Source of the DNA: an uncultured Veillonella sp.
GTDB lineage: Bacteria; Bacillota; Negativicutes; Veillonellales; Veillonellaceae
Direction: 5' to 3'
NCBI GenBank assembly: GCA_934216375.1
Contig: CAKQBP010000004.1
Location: 1 to 21,565 of the forward strand
DNA length: 21,565 bases
The translations under genes were made by a program, and so were the position numbers. Shown piece by piece: positions 15,514 to 21,565 of this stretch (within the stretch, counting starts at the first letter, position 1; each line of letters opens with the position of its first letter). The notes under the pieces were generated by a model. That model saw nothing but the letters and a program-made list of their open reading frames with translations. It was not told where the DNA came from and ran no database searches.

Positions 15514-16308
15514 TTACACTAATAATGTTTTCACATCATAATTAAATTTTGCCGTTGTTTCCGCCGCAGTTTTTTGCCATTCTGTTGTTGCTGTACCATC
15601 TTTTTCAAGGAAGAATCCAGAGTCAAGATAGCGAATAATAATATAGTTGGAATCCTTTTGATCAAAGCCATTACCGCGGGAGAAATCGATACCATGGCCT
15701 GTATTACGCGTTACGATAGCTTCCAACAAAGGCAACGTAATAGCATTCAACGTAATTTTCATATCACATTTGTCGAAAATCTTTTTAAAGAAAGAACTAG
15801 GTTTTTCTTCTTTATATACTAATAGTTTACTAATTGTACCATTAGATGCACACACTACGCGACGAATTTCATTAATAGGAATATCTACCTTACCATTCGA
15901 AATAACACCGTTTTTAATAGTAATTTCTCGTTTACCCATATAGGAGTAATCTAGTGGCAATTGAAGAGTATCTAAATTCGCAGGGAAGTCCGCTGTCAAT
16001 TTATGGCGAGCAAAAGCAGCAATGATTGCTTTGGTTTCACGAATATTATGACCAGTATTATAATCTGTACGGTCAGTATCTAAATCTTGACCTTCTATAT
16101 TTTTCCAATTATGGTCTCTAAATATAATCGAATAGTTACTATTTGAATTTAAATATCTTGTAAGATGAAGCTCATTTACATCATCAAAATCAATGTCAGT
16201 TATAACTTGTCCATTCGAATCTTTACAGAGTACACCATTGTAACTAACCGTCAATATACGATCCGTACTTTCAAAAACAACAGGATTTGTGTCGAATACA
16301 GAAATCAT
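15514..16308 (-). CDS. Unrecognised protein, possibly two PH-like domains
   Basis: 264 residues starting MISVFDTNPVVFESTDRIL, with a strong AAAAGGAGAGGG ribosome site. I do not recognise the family. It is cytoplasmic by sequence: no signal peptide, no membrane helix, two cysteines apart from each other (in VLCKDS and DKCDMK, with a third in VVCASN). Two halves each look like seven beta strands closed by a helix. The first ends NIRETKAIIAAFARHKL; the second starts REITIKNGVISNGKVDIPINEIRRVV and ends ITLPLLEAIVTRNTG. That is the plan of bacterial PH-like domains, an inference from pattern only. A Gly/Asp-rich tail (GHGIDFSRGNGFDQKDSNYIIIRYLDSG) follows. It precedes glutathione peroxidase, probably in one transcript. 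Confidence 0.6.
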   Translation of the reverse strand: MISVFDTNPVVFESTDRILTVSYNGVLCKDSNGQVITDIDFDDVNELHLTRYLNSNSNYSIIFRDHNWKNIEGQDLDTDRTDYNTGHNIRETKAIIAAFARHKLTADFPANLDTLQLPLDYSYMGKREITIKNGVISNGKVDIPINEIRRVVCASNGTISKLLVYKEEKPSSFFKKIFDKCDMKITLNAITLPLLEAIVTRNTGHGIDFSRGNGFDQKDSNYIIIRYLDSGFFLEKDGTATTEWQKTAAETTAKFNYDVKTLLV

Positions 16309-16376
16309 AGCCCTCTCCTTTTCACGACTTCAAACATACCTACACCTGTATATATCAAGTGCATTTACTCAATATA

Positions 16377-16397
16377 TTGATTAAAGATATTAATCAA
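16377..16397. promoter_or_regulatory. Candidate operator upstream of the 264-residue protein
   Basis: TTGATTAA-N5-TTAATCAA is a perfect 8-5-8 inverted repeat about 70 bases before the ATG. Half-sites resemble FNR/CRP halves (TTGAT/ATCAA), but these are 11 bases apart instead of four, so the regulator is not FNR-like in standard form. Confidence 0.45.
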
Positions 16398-16493
16398 ATA
16401 TAGTTAACTTAATCATACACCTTCTATATGAATTTATGCAAATGATGTATTTCCCCCATACTATAGCTACAAACTCATGATTCTCAAGATAAC

Positions 16494-16559
16494 AAAAGAC
16501 ACCAACCATTCAATTGGTGTCTTTACTACATACAAGGAGCCATTTTGCAATAGCTCCTT
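16494..16559 (-). terminator. Double hairpin after the RIC gene
   Basis: In transcript order on the minus strand, AAGGAGC/GCTCCTT (16534-16540 with 16553-16559) comes first and has no T run. Then AAAGACACCAA/TTGGTGTCTTT (16495-16505 with 16514-16524) follows, with TTTT after it. The second is the likely terminator. Confidence 0.8.
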
Positions 16560-16585
16560 GTTCGTTATATAGATGATATTATAAT

Positions 16586-17245
16586 CTATTTCATGTCAAA
16601 CAAAACAGAATTTTCTAAGAAAATATGTTCATGAAGGCCTTCTTCTAAGGCTTTCATGGTCTTAAATACATAGACATAAGTAGCACAGCCATCTGCTGGT
16701 GCTGTGTACTGGTTGGTCAATGCACTTAAGGATTCCAAAAGTACACCTGCAGCTTCGTGTTCAGCACGAAGTTCTTCAAAGTCTACGGGTTTCCCCGCTT
16801 TAAACTCAGGGAAGTCTACATGTTCTTCATGCCGGAAATGAGGTACAAGAGCGGATTTGAGTTGCAAAAAGGTTTGATAAATCTTTGTCAATTCCTCACC
16901 ATGATGGTCATAATGTACATTTAGCAGTTTTGCCAACCCTTGGTCAATTTCATCAATCATATTTAATTGTTCTCGATGGTAATTATGAACGATATAATCA
17001 ATCAATTGGTCTTTAGAATAGCTAAGCACCTCTGCACGAGAAGATTTCTGAGCAACTTGTACATCATTTAGCATAGCAATGTATGCATCCACATCTTTAC
17101 CTGTTTCTGCAATAGCCTCTGCTAAAGGATGTCCACCACCACAGCAAAAATCAATTCCATCTTTTGCTAATACATCCATTAACTCTGGATTTACTTTAAC
17201 CGCATCAGCTACGGTCATGGATTTATTAATAGTTTCAAAACTCAT
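16586..17245 (-). CDS. ric: Iron-sulfur cluster repair di-iron protein (RIC/ScdA/YtfE)
   Basis: 219 residues from MSFETINKSMTVAD. The ATG at 17245 sits seven bases after GGAGGTG; the earlier TTG is the ribosome site itself. The N-terminal domain carries GIDFCCGGGHPL with C34 and C35. The C-terminal hemerythrin-like four-helix domain has the expected histidines and glutamates: IVHNYHREQ, HYDHHGEEL, VPHFRHEEHVDFPEF, ELRAEHEAAG and GLHEHIFLENSVLF, enough for a di-iron centre. The protein repairs or delivers iron to Fe-S clusters damaged by nitric oxide or peroxide. This fits a cell relying on Fe-S enzymes such as the SdhABE complex. It appears monocistronic. A palindrome lies in its upstream region. 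Confidence 0.95.
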   Translation of the reverse strand: MSFETINKSMTVADAVKVNPELMDVLAKDGIDFCCGGGHPLAEAIAETGKDVDAYIAMLNDVQVAQKSSRAEVLSYSKDQLIDYIVHNYHREQLNMIDEIDQGLAKLLNVHYDHHGEELTKIYQTFLQLKSALVPHFRHEEHVDFPEFKAGKPVDFEELRAEHEAAGVLLESLSALTNQYTAPADGCATYVYVFKTMKALEEGLHEHIFLENSVLFDMK

Positions 17246-17283
17246 AAGATACACCTCCAATGGTTTACGCCGATCTATATTCT

Positions 17284-17298
17284 TATAGTTATACTATA
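17284..17298. promoter_or_regulatory. Candidate operator in the ric promoter region
   Basis: TATAGT-N3-ACTATA is a perfect 6-3-6 palindrome about 40 bases upstream of the ric ATG. Its minus-strand reading contains -10-like TATAGT and TATAAC, so a bound dimer could block the promoter. It is not the usual NsrR motif. Confidence 0.4.
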
Positions 17299-17425
17299 CG
17301 ATCAACCATGGATTCTGTCTGTCGCGGTGGCTACGAATTTGAAATTAACATGACAACAATGGTAAGGCCGTAGAAAATAACATAAAGTAATGAATATAAA
17401 AATATATGGATATATATTGAACATA

Positions 17426-17454
17426 CAAAAAGCTGGCCCTATAGAGCCAGCTTT
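17426..17454 (-). terminator. Terminator of pta
   Basis: A 9-bp stem AAAGCTGGC/GCCAGCTTT with an eight-base loop is followed by TTTTTG on the minus strand, about 55 bases past the pta stop. Confidence 0.9.
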
Positions 17455-17508
17455 CAGCATATCAAAATATATATGACATATGTTTATATATAATTGTGTG
17501 AGTAACTA

Positions 17509-18507
17509 TTAGATGCTTTCAATAGCAGCGATAGCGGCAACATCTACAACGTCTTGAGCGGAGCAACCACGGGAAAGGTCATGAACTGGTTTAGCCAAAC
17601 CTTGAATCAATGGGCCAAGAGCATCAGCGCCGGAGAAGCGTTGTACCAATTTGTAACCGATGTTAGCAGCTTGAAGATCAGGGAAGATCAAGATGTTAGC
17701 TTTACCAGCTACGTTGGAGCCAGGAGCTTTCTTTTCTGCTACGGAAGGAACGATGGAAGCGTCCAATTGTAATTCGCCGTCGAATTTGAAGTCAACATTG
17801 CGTTCTTTCAAGATGTTAACAGCTTCAACCACTTTATCTACTTCAGGAGTGGAAGCAGAACCTTTTGTGGAGAAGGACAACATGGATACGCGAGGATCAG
17901 CCATGCCAACAACTTTGCGAGCTTTTTCTACAGTGGATTCTGCGATATCAGCTAATTGTTCGCTAGTTGGGTTAGGCAATACGCCACAGTCGGAGAAGAT
18001 GAGTACGCCATCATCACCATATTCTTTTTTATTTGTGAACATAATCATTGTGGAAGATACAGTTTTAAGACCTGGTTTAGTACCTACAACTTGTAATGCA
18101 GCGCGCAATACGTTTGCAGTTGGGCAAGCAGAGCCAGCAACCATGCCGTCTACTGTACCAAGGCGAACAAGCATAGCACCGAAGAACAAGCAATCACCTT
18201 TCATAGTTGCATCAGCCTTTTCAGGAGTCATACCTTTTTTAGCGCGCAATTCTACGAATGTATCAACCATTTCTTGGTAACGATCGTAGTTAGCAGGATC
18301 GATGATTTCAGCACCTTCAATGGATACACCAACAGCTTTAGCAGCTTCAGCGATTTCAGCAGGGCTACCAACGAGTACAGGTGTTACGAAACCTTCTTTC
18401 AAAATAATTTCAGTTGCTTTCAATACGCGTTCATCTTTGTATTCTGGCAACACGATTTTTTTACCTAATGGTTTTACTTGGTCTTTTAATTTTTGAATTA
18501 AATCCAC
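17509..18507 (-). CDS. pta: Phosphate acetyltransferase
   Basis: 332 residues, the size of the short, single-domain Pta. A GTG start (VDLIQKLKDQVKPLGKK) is chosen because AAGGAGG lies eight bases before it. Diagnostic segments are KIVLPEYKDERVLKA at the start, FFGAMLVRLGTVDGMVAGSACPTANVLRAALQVVG in the middle, and GLAKPVHDLSRGCSAQDVVDVAAIAAIES at the end. It converts acetyl-CoA and phosphate to acetyl phosphate and CoA in the cytoplasm, which acetate kinase uses to make ATP. No ackA is adjacent on either side. It has its own promoter inside the 3' end of the upstream ATPase gene, so it need not depend on that gene. Confidence 0.96.
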   Translation of the reverse strand: MDLIQKLKDQVKPLGKKIVLPEYKDERVLKATEIILKEGFVTPVLVGSPAEIAEAAKAVGVSIEGAEIIDPANYDRYQEMVDTFVELRAKKGMTPEKADATMKGDCLFFGAMLVRLGTVDGMVAGSACPTANVLRAALQVVGTKPGLKTVSSTMIMFTNKKEYGDDGVLIFSDCGVLPNPTSEQLADIAESTVEKARKVVGMADPRVSMLSFSTKGSASTPEVDKVVEAVNILKERNVDFKFDGELQLDASIVPSVAEKKAPGSNVAGKANILIFPDLQAANIGYKLVQRFSGADALGPLIQGLAKPVHDLSRGCSAQDVVDVAAIAAIESI

Positions 18508-18553
18508 GATTTTTGCCTCCTTAACATTGGCATTACGCCATATCAATACTATT

Positions 18554-18582
18554 ATTATAGCAAGTTAACGACTCTCTAACAA
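18554..18582 (-). promoter_or_regulatory. Promoter of pta
   Basis: On the minus strand TTGTTA (18577-18582) and perfect TATAAT (18554-18559) are 17 bases apart. The -35 and spacer lie in the last codons of the ATPase gene. A small inverted repeat, TGGC-N5-GCCA, follows in the leader just before the ribosome site. Confidence 0.75.
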
Positions 18583-19779
18583 CCATTCTAAAACATTTCG
18601 TTGTTGAATTCCGTCGTAGTTGGCATTTTTATTTAGTTCATCTAAGGTGAGCAAAAACTTAGAGTATTGGTCTTGTACCGCCTCAAGCGGTGCTAGTTCT
18701 CGGCTCAAAGTATTAGAGTCAAGTACGGTCTCACTAACTTGATAATATTCGGTAATCCCCCCTTTTTGTGCTACAAAATCTATTTCACCCTTAGCCAATT
18801 GCCCTACATATACGGTGTATCCTCGTCTAATGAGCTCTAGAAAAACGATATTTTCTAGTATATGACCTGTATCACGACTCGCATTCCCCACTAGCAAATT
18901 TCGTAATGTTACATCAACACTATAATACTTTGCATTGATACGTAGTAATTCTTTACCTCGTACGTCATAGCGATTTACCTTATATAACAACAAGCTATCC
19001 TGTAATCCTTGTAAATACCGTTCTACAGTTTTATTATCGATTTTTCGACCTGCACTAACGAGAGAGTTGGCTATTTTATTTGGTGAAAGTAAACTACCAA
19101 TATTTGCCATAATATACCGCACTATATCTTGTAAAATTGTGACATCATTAATTTTCAATCGAGCCACAACATCATGCAATAACAAAGTATTATATAATCC
19201 ACGTAAATATTCTTGAATATCAAAGTCTTCGCCCCCTAATTGCTGAGTATAAGGGAAGGAACTTTCACGAAGATAGGCCTCATAGGCAGGAATCAAAGAA
19301 TACTGATTACCCTCATACTTGCTATGGTAAAACTCACTGAAGGACAATGGCAACATCTGAATTTCCACATATCGTCCAGTCAATAATGTGGCGATATCAG
19401 AAGACATAAAGTATGCATTGGAGCCCGTAATATATAAATCTGTGTTCTCTTTTACAAACAAGCTATCTACGACACGATGAAATTGATCTACATGCTGAAT
19501 TTCATCAAGAAAAATGTAATTCGTTTCATTAGGCTGCATACGTTCTAAAATATATTGATACAACGCATGGTAATCTCGCAAATGCTCGTATTCCAATTCT
19601 TCAAAATTAATGGAAATAATCTGTTCAGGCTTCACATTATCTGCCAATAACTCATCTTTAACCAGCCTAAACAATGTAGATTTACCACAACGGCGTATGC
19701 CTGAAACGACCTTAATAATAGGCCGCTCTCGATTACGCCGTAAAAAATCTAGATATCCTTGGCGCTGAATTAACTTCAT
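18565..19779 (-). CDS. AAA-type ATPase with C-terminal DUF4143 domain
   Basis: 404 residues from MKLIQRQGYLDFL. The ATG at 19779 follows GAGGAGG by five bases; 22 upstream codons are rejected. The P-loop is GIRRCGKST (27-35), and Walker B is YIFLDEIQHV with D92-E93. A sensor-like ITGSNAYFMSS and the LPLSFSEF segment typical of this family come next. The C-terminal DUF4143 domain ends with an HILENIVFLELIRRGYTVYVGQLAKGEIDFVAQK stretch; its E-I-D and final K resemble a PD-(D/E)XK core. Such proteins are widespread and mobile in prokaryotes and poorly characterised; defence or toxin-like roles have been suggested for relatives but none is shown here. No DNA-binding domain is obvious. A repeat array lies directly upstream. 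Confidence 0.9.
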   Translation of the reverse strand: MKLIQRQGYLDFLRRNRERPIIKVVSGIRRCGKSTLFRLVKDELLADNVKPEQIISINFEELEYEHLRDYHALYQYILERMQPNETNYIFLDEIQHVDQFHRVVDSLFVKENTDLYITGSNAYFMSSDIATLLTGRYVEIQMLPLSFSEFYHSKYEGNQYSLIPAYEAYLRESSFPYTQQLGGEDFDIQEYLRGLYNTLLLHDVVARLKINDVTILQDIVRYIMANIGSLLSPNKIANSLVSAGRKIDNKTVERYLQGLQDSLLLYKVNRYDVRGKELLRINAKYYSVDVTLRNLLVGNASRDTGHILENIVFLELIRRGYTVYVGQLAKGEIDFVAQKGGITEYYQVSETVLDSNTLSRELAPLEAVQDQYSKFLLTLDELNKNANYDGIQQRNVLEWLLESR

Positions 19780-19840
19780 AAGGGCCTCCTCATCTATGTA
19801 CCTTCTCATAGATGGAACCCATGTATTAGTACTATCAGAT

Positions 19841-19849
19841 ATCATATCA
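19841..19849 (-). promoter_or_regulatory. Extended -10 promoter element of the ATPase gene
   Basis: TGATATGAT on the minus strand fits an extended -10 (TGn plus TATGAT), about 60 bases before the ATG. No good -35 is present at the right distance; the nearest copy of the palindromic repeat occupies that place. Confidence 0.45.
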
Positions 19850-19863
19850 CTTACCTAATAAAT

Positions 19864-19959
19864 TTGGATTCCAATCCAACTTTATATTAATTTTATCATA
19901 AAGTTGGATTTCATTCCAAATTTTTATTATTTTAAGTATAAAATTGGATTAGATTCCTA
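19864..19959. repeat. Three palindromic repeats at exact 40-bp spacing
   Basis: Copies are TTGGATTCCAATCCAA (19864-19879), TTGGATTTCATTCCAA (19904-19919) and TTGGATTAGATTCCTA (19944-19959). Start-to-start distance is 40 bases both times. On the minus strand similarity continues a few bases past each palindrome (NTTTAT). Halves of copies 1 and 2, with their flanks, also make a perfect 13-bp inverted repeat (19873-19885 with 19898-19910) and an outer 8-bp one (19861-19868 with 19915-19922). The array is centred near -38, -78 and -118 of the predicted ATPase promoter, so tandem operators are the best reading. The rest of the 19780-20124 gap is AT-rich and empty. Confidence 0.8.
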
Positions 19960-20124
19960 AAGTTTTACTTTAAATTTTAACATACAGCACTTCAATTAAT
20001 GTTTATCCATGAACTACATACCAATAATTGAACTCTTTACACATAATACGCTACAATAATAGAAACAAAATACGGATAGCCAAATGCCAATTTATAGTCC
20101 TTATACACCCATTTAGGAGGTCTT

Positions 20125-20802
20125 ATGGCGAATACAGAGACAACGATCAACGCTGTTATACATCCAAAATACAATGACACACCTATAGACATAGAGAAAA
20201 CAATTAAAGCCTTGGAACGCAATAATTTTGTAGTCCATTATTTCGAAACAGGTACTGAAGCTATTTCCTATTTAAAAGATCGTATTCAAAACAAACATGT
20301 AGCCATCGGGGACTCTCGCACGTTACTAAAACTCAACGCTTATGAAGCCCTATCCGAAGTCAACGAAGATGTAACGGATATTCAACGTCCCCTTCCTGGT
20401 GAAAGCTTCCGCGACACCGCATTGCGCACCATGGGGCGTGATGTATTTCTCACCTCAGTCAATGCTCTTGCTCAAACGGGGGAAATGGTCAATATTGATG
20501 GTACGGGTAATCGTGTTGCCGCCTCACTCTTTGGCTCTCAAGAAGTATTTTTTGTGCTAGGCATCAACAAAATTACGCCGGATTTAGCTTCCGCCATCTA
20601 TCGTGCACGCAATGTGGCCGCTCCGCTCAACAGCAAAAAGAACAAAAAGAGCTCTCTCAATCCATGTGCCACATTAGAAGAGAAATGCTATGACTGTGGT
20701 TCTCCCGACCGCATATGTAATGCATTAACCATTTACTATAAAAAGATGCGCAATATGCAAACCATGGAAGTCATCATCATTAATGAATCTTTAGGCTTCT
20801 AA
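20125..20802 (+). CDS. LUD-domain protein (LutC/YkgG-like, DUF162)
   Basis: 225 residues from MANTETTINAVIHPKYN, with TTAGGAGG seven bases before the ATG. The LUD fold is shown by VAIGDSRTLLKLN, the VFLTSVNALAQTGEMVNIDGTGNRVAA core (about 107-133) and the FFVLGINKITPDLASAIYRARNVAAP helix. A C-terminal extension carries C181, C188, C191 and C198 (C-x6-C-x2-C-x6-C), a plausible metal or Fe-S site. Relatives with the Lut operon oxidise lactate, but no lutA or lutB is adjacent, so a role in lactate use is only a suggestion. It appears monocistronic and overlaps the convergent XRE gene by 23 bases. Confidence 0.88.
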   Translation: MANTETTINAVIHPKYNDTPIDIEKTIKALERNNFVVHYFETGTEAISYLKDRIQNKHVAIGDSRTLLKLNAYEALSEVNEDVTDIQRPLPGESFRDTALRTMGRDVFLTSVNALAQTGEMVNIDGTGNRVAASLFGSQEVFFVLGINKITPDLASAIYRARNVAAPLNSKKNKKSSLNPCATLEEKCYDCGSPDRICNALTIYYKKMRNMQTMEVIIINESLGF

Positions 20803-21055
20803 TTGTTTGCGGCCCATTCAAAAAATCTTGTATATTCATTTCTCCAAGTCCATACACTACTCTATAAATTGTGGACCACCGAGGATCTACGGCACCACTT
20901 TCAAGATCACTAATATAAGATTGGGCTAAACCAGATTTATCTGCCAATTGATATTGAGTCATTCCCAATTGTCTGCGCCAAAGTAAAATCAATACACCAA
21001 GCTTGTGAACTTCTTGTCGAACTTGTAGATCTTGACAACATACGATAGGATTCAT
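20780..21055 (-). CDS. Small XRE-family helix-turn-helix regulator
   Basis: 91 residues from MNPIVCCQDLQVRQEVHKLG, with GAGG five bases upstream. The five-helix HTH domain spans about 17-80: LGVLILLWRRQLGMTQYQLADKSGLAQSYISDLESGAVDPRWSTIYRVVYGLGEMNIQDFL, with TQYQLADKSGLAQSYISDLESG as the turn and recognition helix. The variant DPRWSTIYRVVYGLG replaces the more usual NPTLxTLxKIAxAL. There is no ligand-binding domain. The last codons lie within the LUD gene's end on the other strand. Its targets are unknown; the repeat array at 19864-19959 is one candidate to test, with no direct evidence. Confidence 0.88.
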   Translation of the reverse strand: MNPIVCCQDLQVRQEVHKLGVLILLWRRQLGMTQYQLADKSGLAQSYISDLESGAVDPRWSTIYRVVYGLGEMNIQDFLNGPQTIRSLKIH

Positions 21056-21151
21056 GCCAACCTCTATCTACTTTCTCCCTCAACACATATTTATGCCTTT
21101 ACTATAAATCTGGGCTCAATCATTTCCTAGTAGTGGTTGAAAAGCGATAAC

Positions 21152-21204
21152 ACAAAAGCCTTAACAAAAACTAATGTGTAAATCATTTTAGTTAAGGCTT
21201 TTGT
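21152..21204. terminator. Bidirectional-looking hairpin
   Basis: A perfect 14-bp stem ACAAAAGCCTTAAC/GTTAAGGCTTTTGT surrounds a 25-base, partly paired loop. TTTTG follows on either strand. It lies upstream of the XRE gene, so it would end transcripts arriving from beyond the right edge on the minus strand. Confidence 0.6.
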
Positions 21205-21407
21205 ACTATGCAGATTTCATTGCGTAGGATTTCATCATTTCGTGGAATTTTAGTATATATAAAAGTTATTATCATTAAAAATACAGATAGCAAATCAAAA
21301 ATACAGGTATTATCTATATATTGCAATTTTTATACAGCATTTATACATTATGCATACACTTGATTTATAAAATCACCTAGTTCTATTCATAATACAAGAA
21401 GACTATA

Positions 21408-21439
21408 CGATATATAGTAAATGCGATATATAGTAAATA
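21408..21439. repeat. 16-bp tandem duplication
   Basis: CGATATATAGTAAATG is followed at once by CGATATATAGTAAATA, one mismatch at the last base. It sits in the AT-rich 21056-21565 gap, which shows no gene. Confidence 0.8.
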
Positions 21440-21488
21440 CGCAATATTGTTAAAATACATTTAGGAATAATAAGTCTATTAACAATAC

Positions 21489-21539
21489 AAGGGGCTGTAA
21501 CAGAATGCGGTTTTACCGCATTCTAGTTACAGTCCCTTT
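21489..21539. terminator. Long hairpin near the right edge
   Basis: Nested stems AAGGG/CCCTT, CTGTAAC/GTTACAG and AGAATGCGGT/ACCGCATTCT form one nearly perfect hairpin of about 22 pairs with a three-base loop. T runs on both sides are short, so a terminator for a gene beyond the edge is likely but a structured RNA or repeat element is possible. Confidence 0.55.
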
Positions 21540-21565
21540 AAAATATAAGAAACACCAAGAAAATT

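Noticed and set aside
16377..16397. FNR/CRP box
   Set aside because: Half-sites TTGAT and ATCAA are separated by 11 bases, not the required four.
18565..19779. Transposase or mobile-element ATPase
   Set aside because: The order P-loop, Walker B and DUF4143 C-terminal domain is that of a stand-alone ATPase; no terminal inverted repeats or partner transposase were seen.
19864..19959. A minimal CRISPR array
   Set aside because: Repeats are only 16 bp with mismatches, spacers are 24 bp of pure AT-rich sequence with partial symmetry, and no cas gene is near. Tandem operators fit better.
20037..20222. Minus-strand 61-codon hydrophobic frame over the start of the LUD gene
   Set aside because: It is largely antisense to the well-supported LUD start and has no ribosome site; the hydrophobic look comes from the complement of the coding strand.

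Overview
The window looks like chromosome from an anaerobic, diderm member of the Negativicutes, most likely Veillonella. The signs are moderate-to-low GC coding sequence, AT-rich gaps, strong AGGAGG-type ribosome sites, a menaquinone-type fumarate reductase/succinate dehydrogenase of the SdhABE kind beside a phosphate acetyltransferase, an ExbB-type energiser (needs an outer membrane) and a lipopolysaccharide-kinase-like protein. The genus is an inference from gene content; there is no rRNA gene here to confirm it. No tRNA, rRNA, CRISPR array, prophage or insertion sequence was seen.

Layout. Left edge to 2.5 kb, all on the minus strand: the N-terminal part of an ExbB/TolQ/MotA channel protein, two small proteins of the DUF2922 and DUF1659 families, and a kinase-fold protein with its own promoter and a palindromic operator. 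2.9-6.5 kb: the minus-strand operon sdhA-sdhB-sdhE, closed by a strong terminator. 6.5-7.4 kb: an 889-bp AT-rich gap holding the sdhA promoter and a perfect 7-1-7 Fur box. 7.4-9.5 kb: a plus-strand OmpR-type response regulator and its overlapping histidine kinase. 9.6-13.0 kb, minus strand: two overlapping DUF445 membrane proteins and a metallo-beta-lactamase-fold hydrolase. 13.2-14.8 kb: an HxlR-type repressor divergent from a DOPA-dioxygenase-like (YgiD/LigB) enzyme. 14.9-17.2 kb, minus strand: glutathione peroxidase, an unrecognised 264-residue protein and a RIC/ScdA-type iron-sulfur repair protein. 17.5-19.8 kb, minus strand: pta, then upstream of it an AAA/DUF4143 ATPase preceded by a three-copy repeat array at exact 40-bp intervals. 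20.1-21.1 kb: a LUD-domain protein convergent with, and overlapping, a small XRE-type regulator. The right edge is AT-rich non-coding sequence with hairpins.

How the genes fit together. SdhABE would reduce fumarate to succinate on the lactate-to-propionate route (or run in reverse), and Pta would make acetyl phosphate for ATP on the acetate branch. RIC, glutathione peroxidase, HxlR/YgiD and the Fur box suggest oxidative, nitrosative and iron stress responses around Fe-S-rich metabolism.

The least explained items are the 40-bp-period repeat array in front of the DUF4143 ATPase, the SdhA flavoprotein with alanine where the covalent-FAD histidine normally sits, the kinase-fold protein with a changed catalytic loop under an operator-controlled promoter, and the unfamiliar 264-residue protein. 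None of these amounts to a demonstrated new system from sequence alone.
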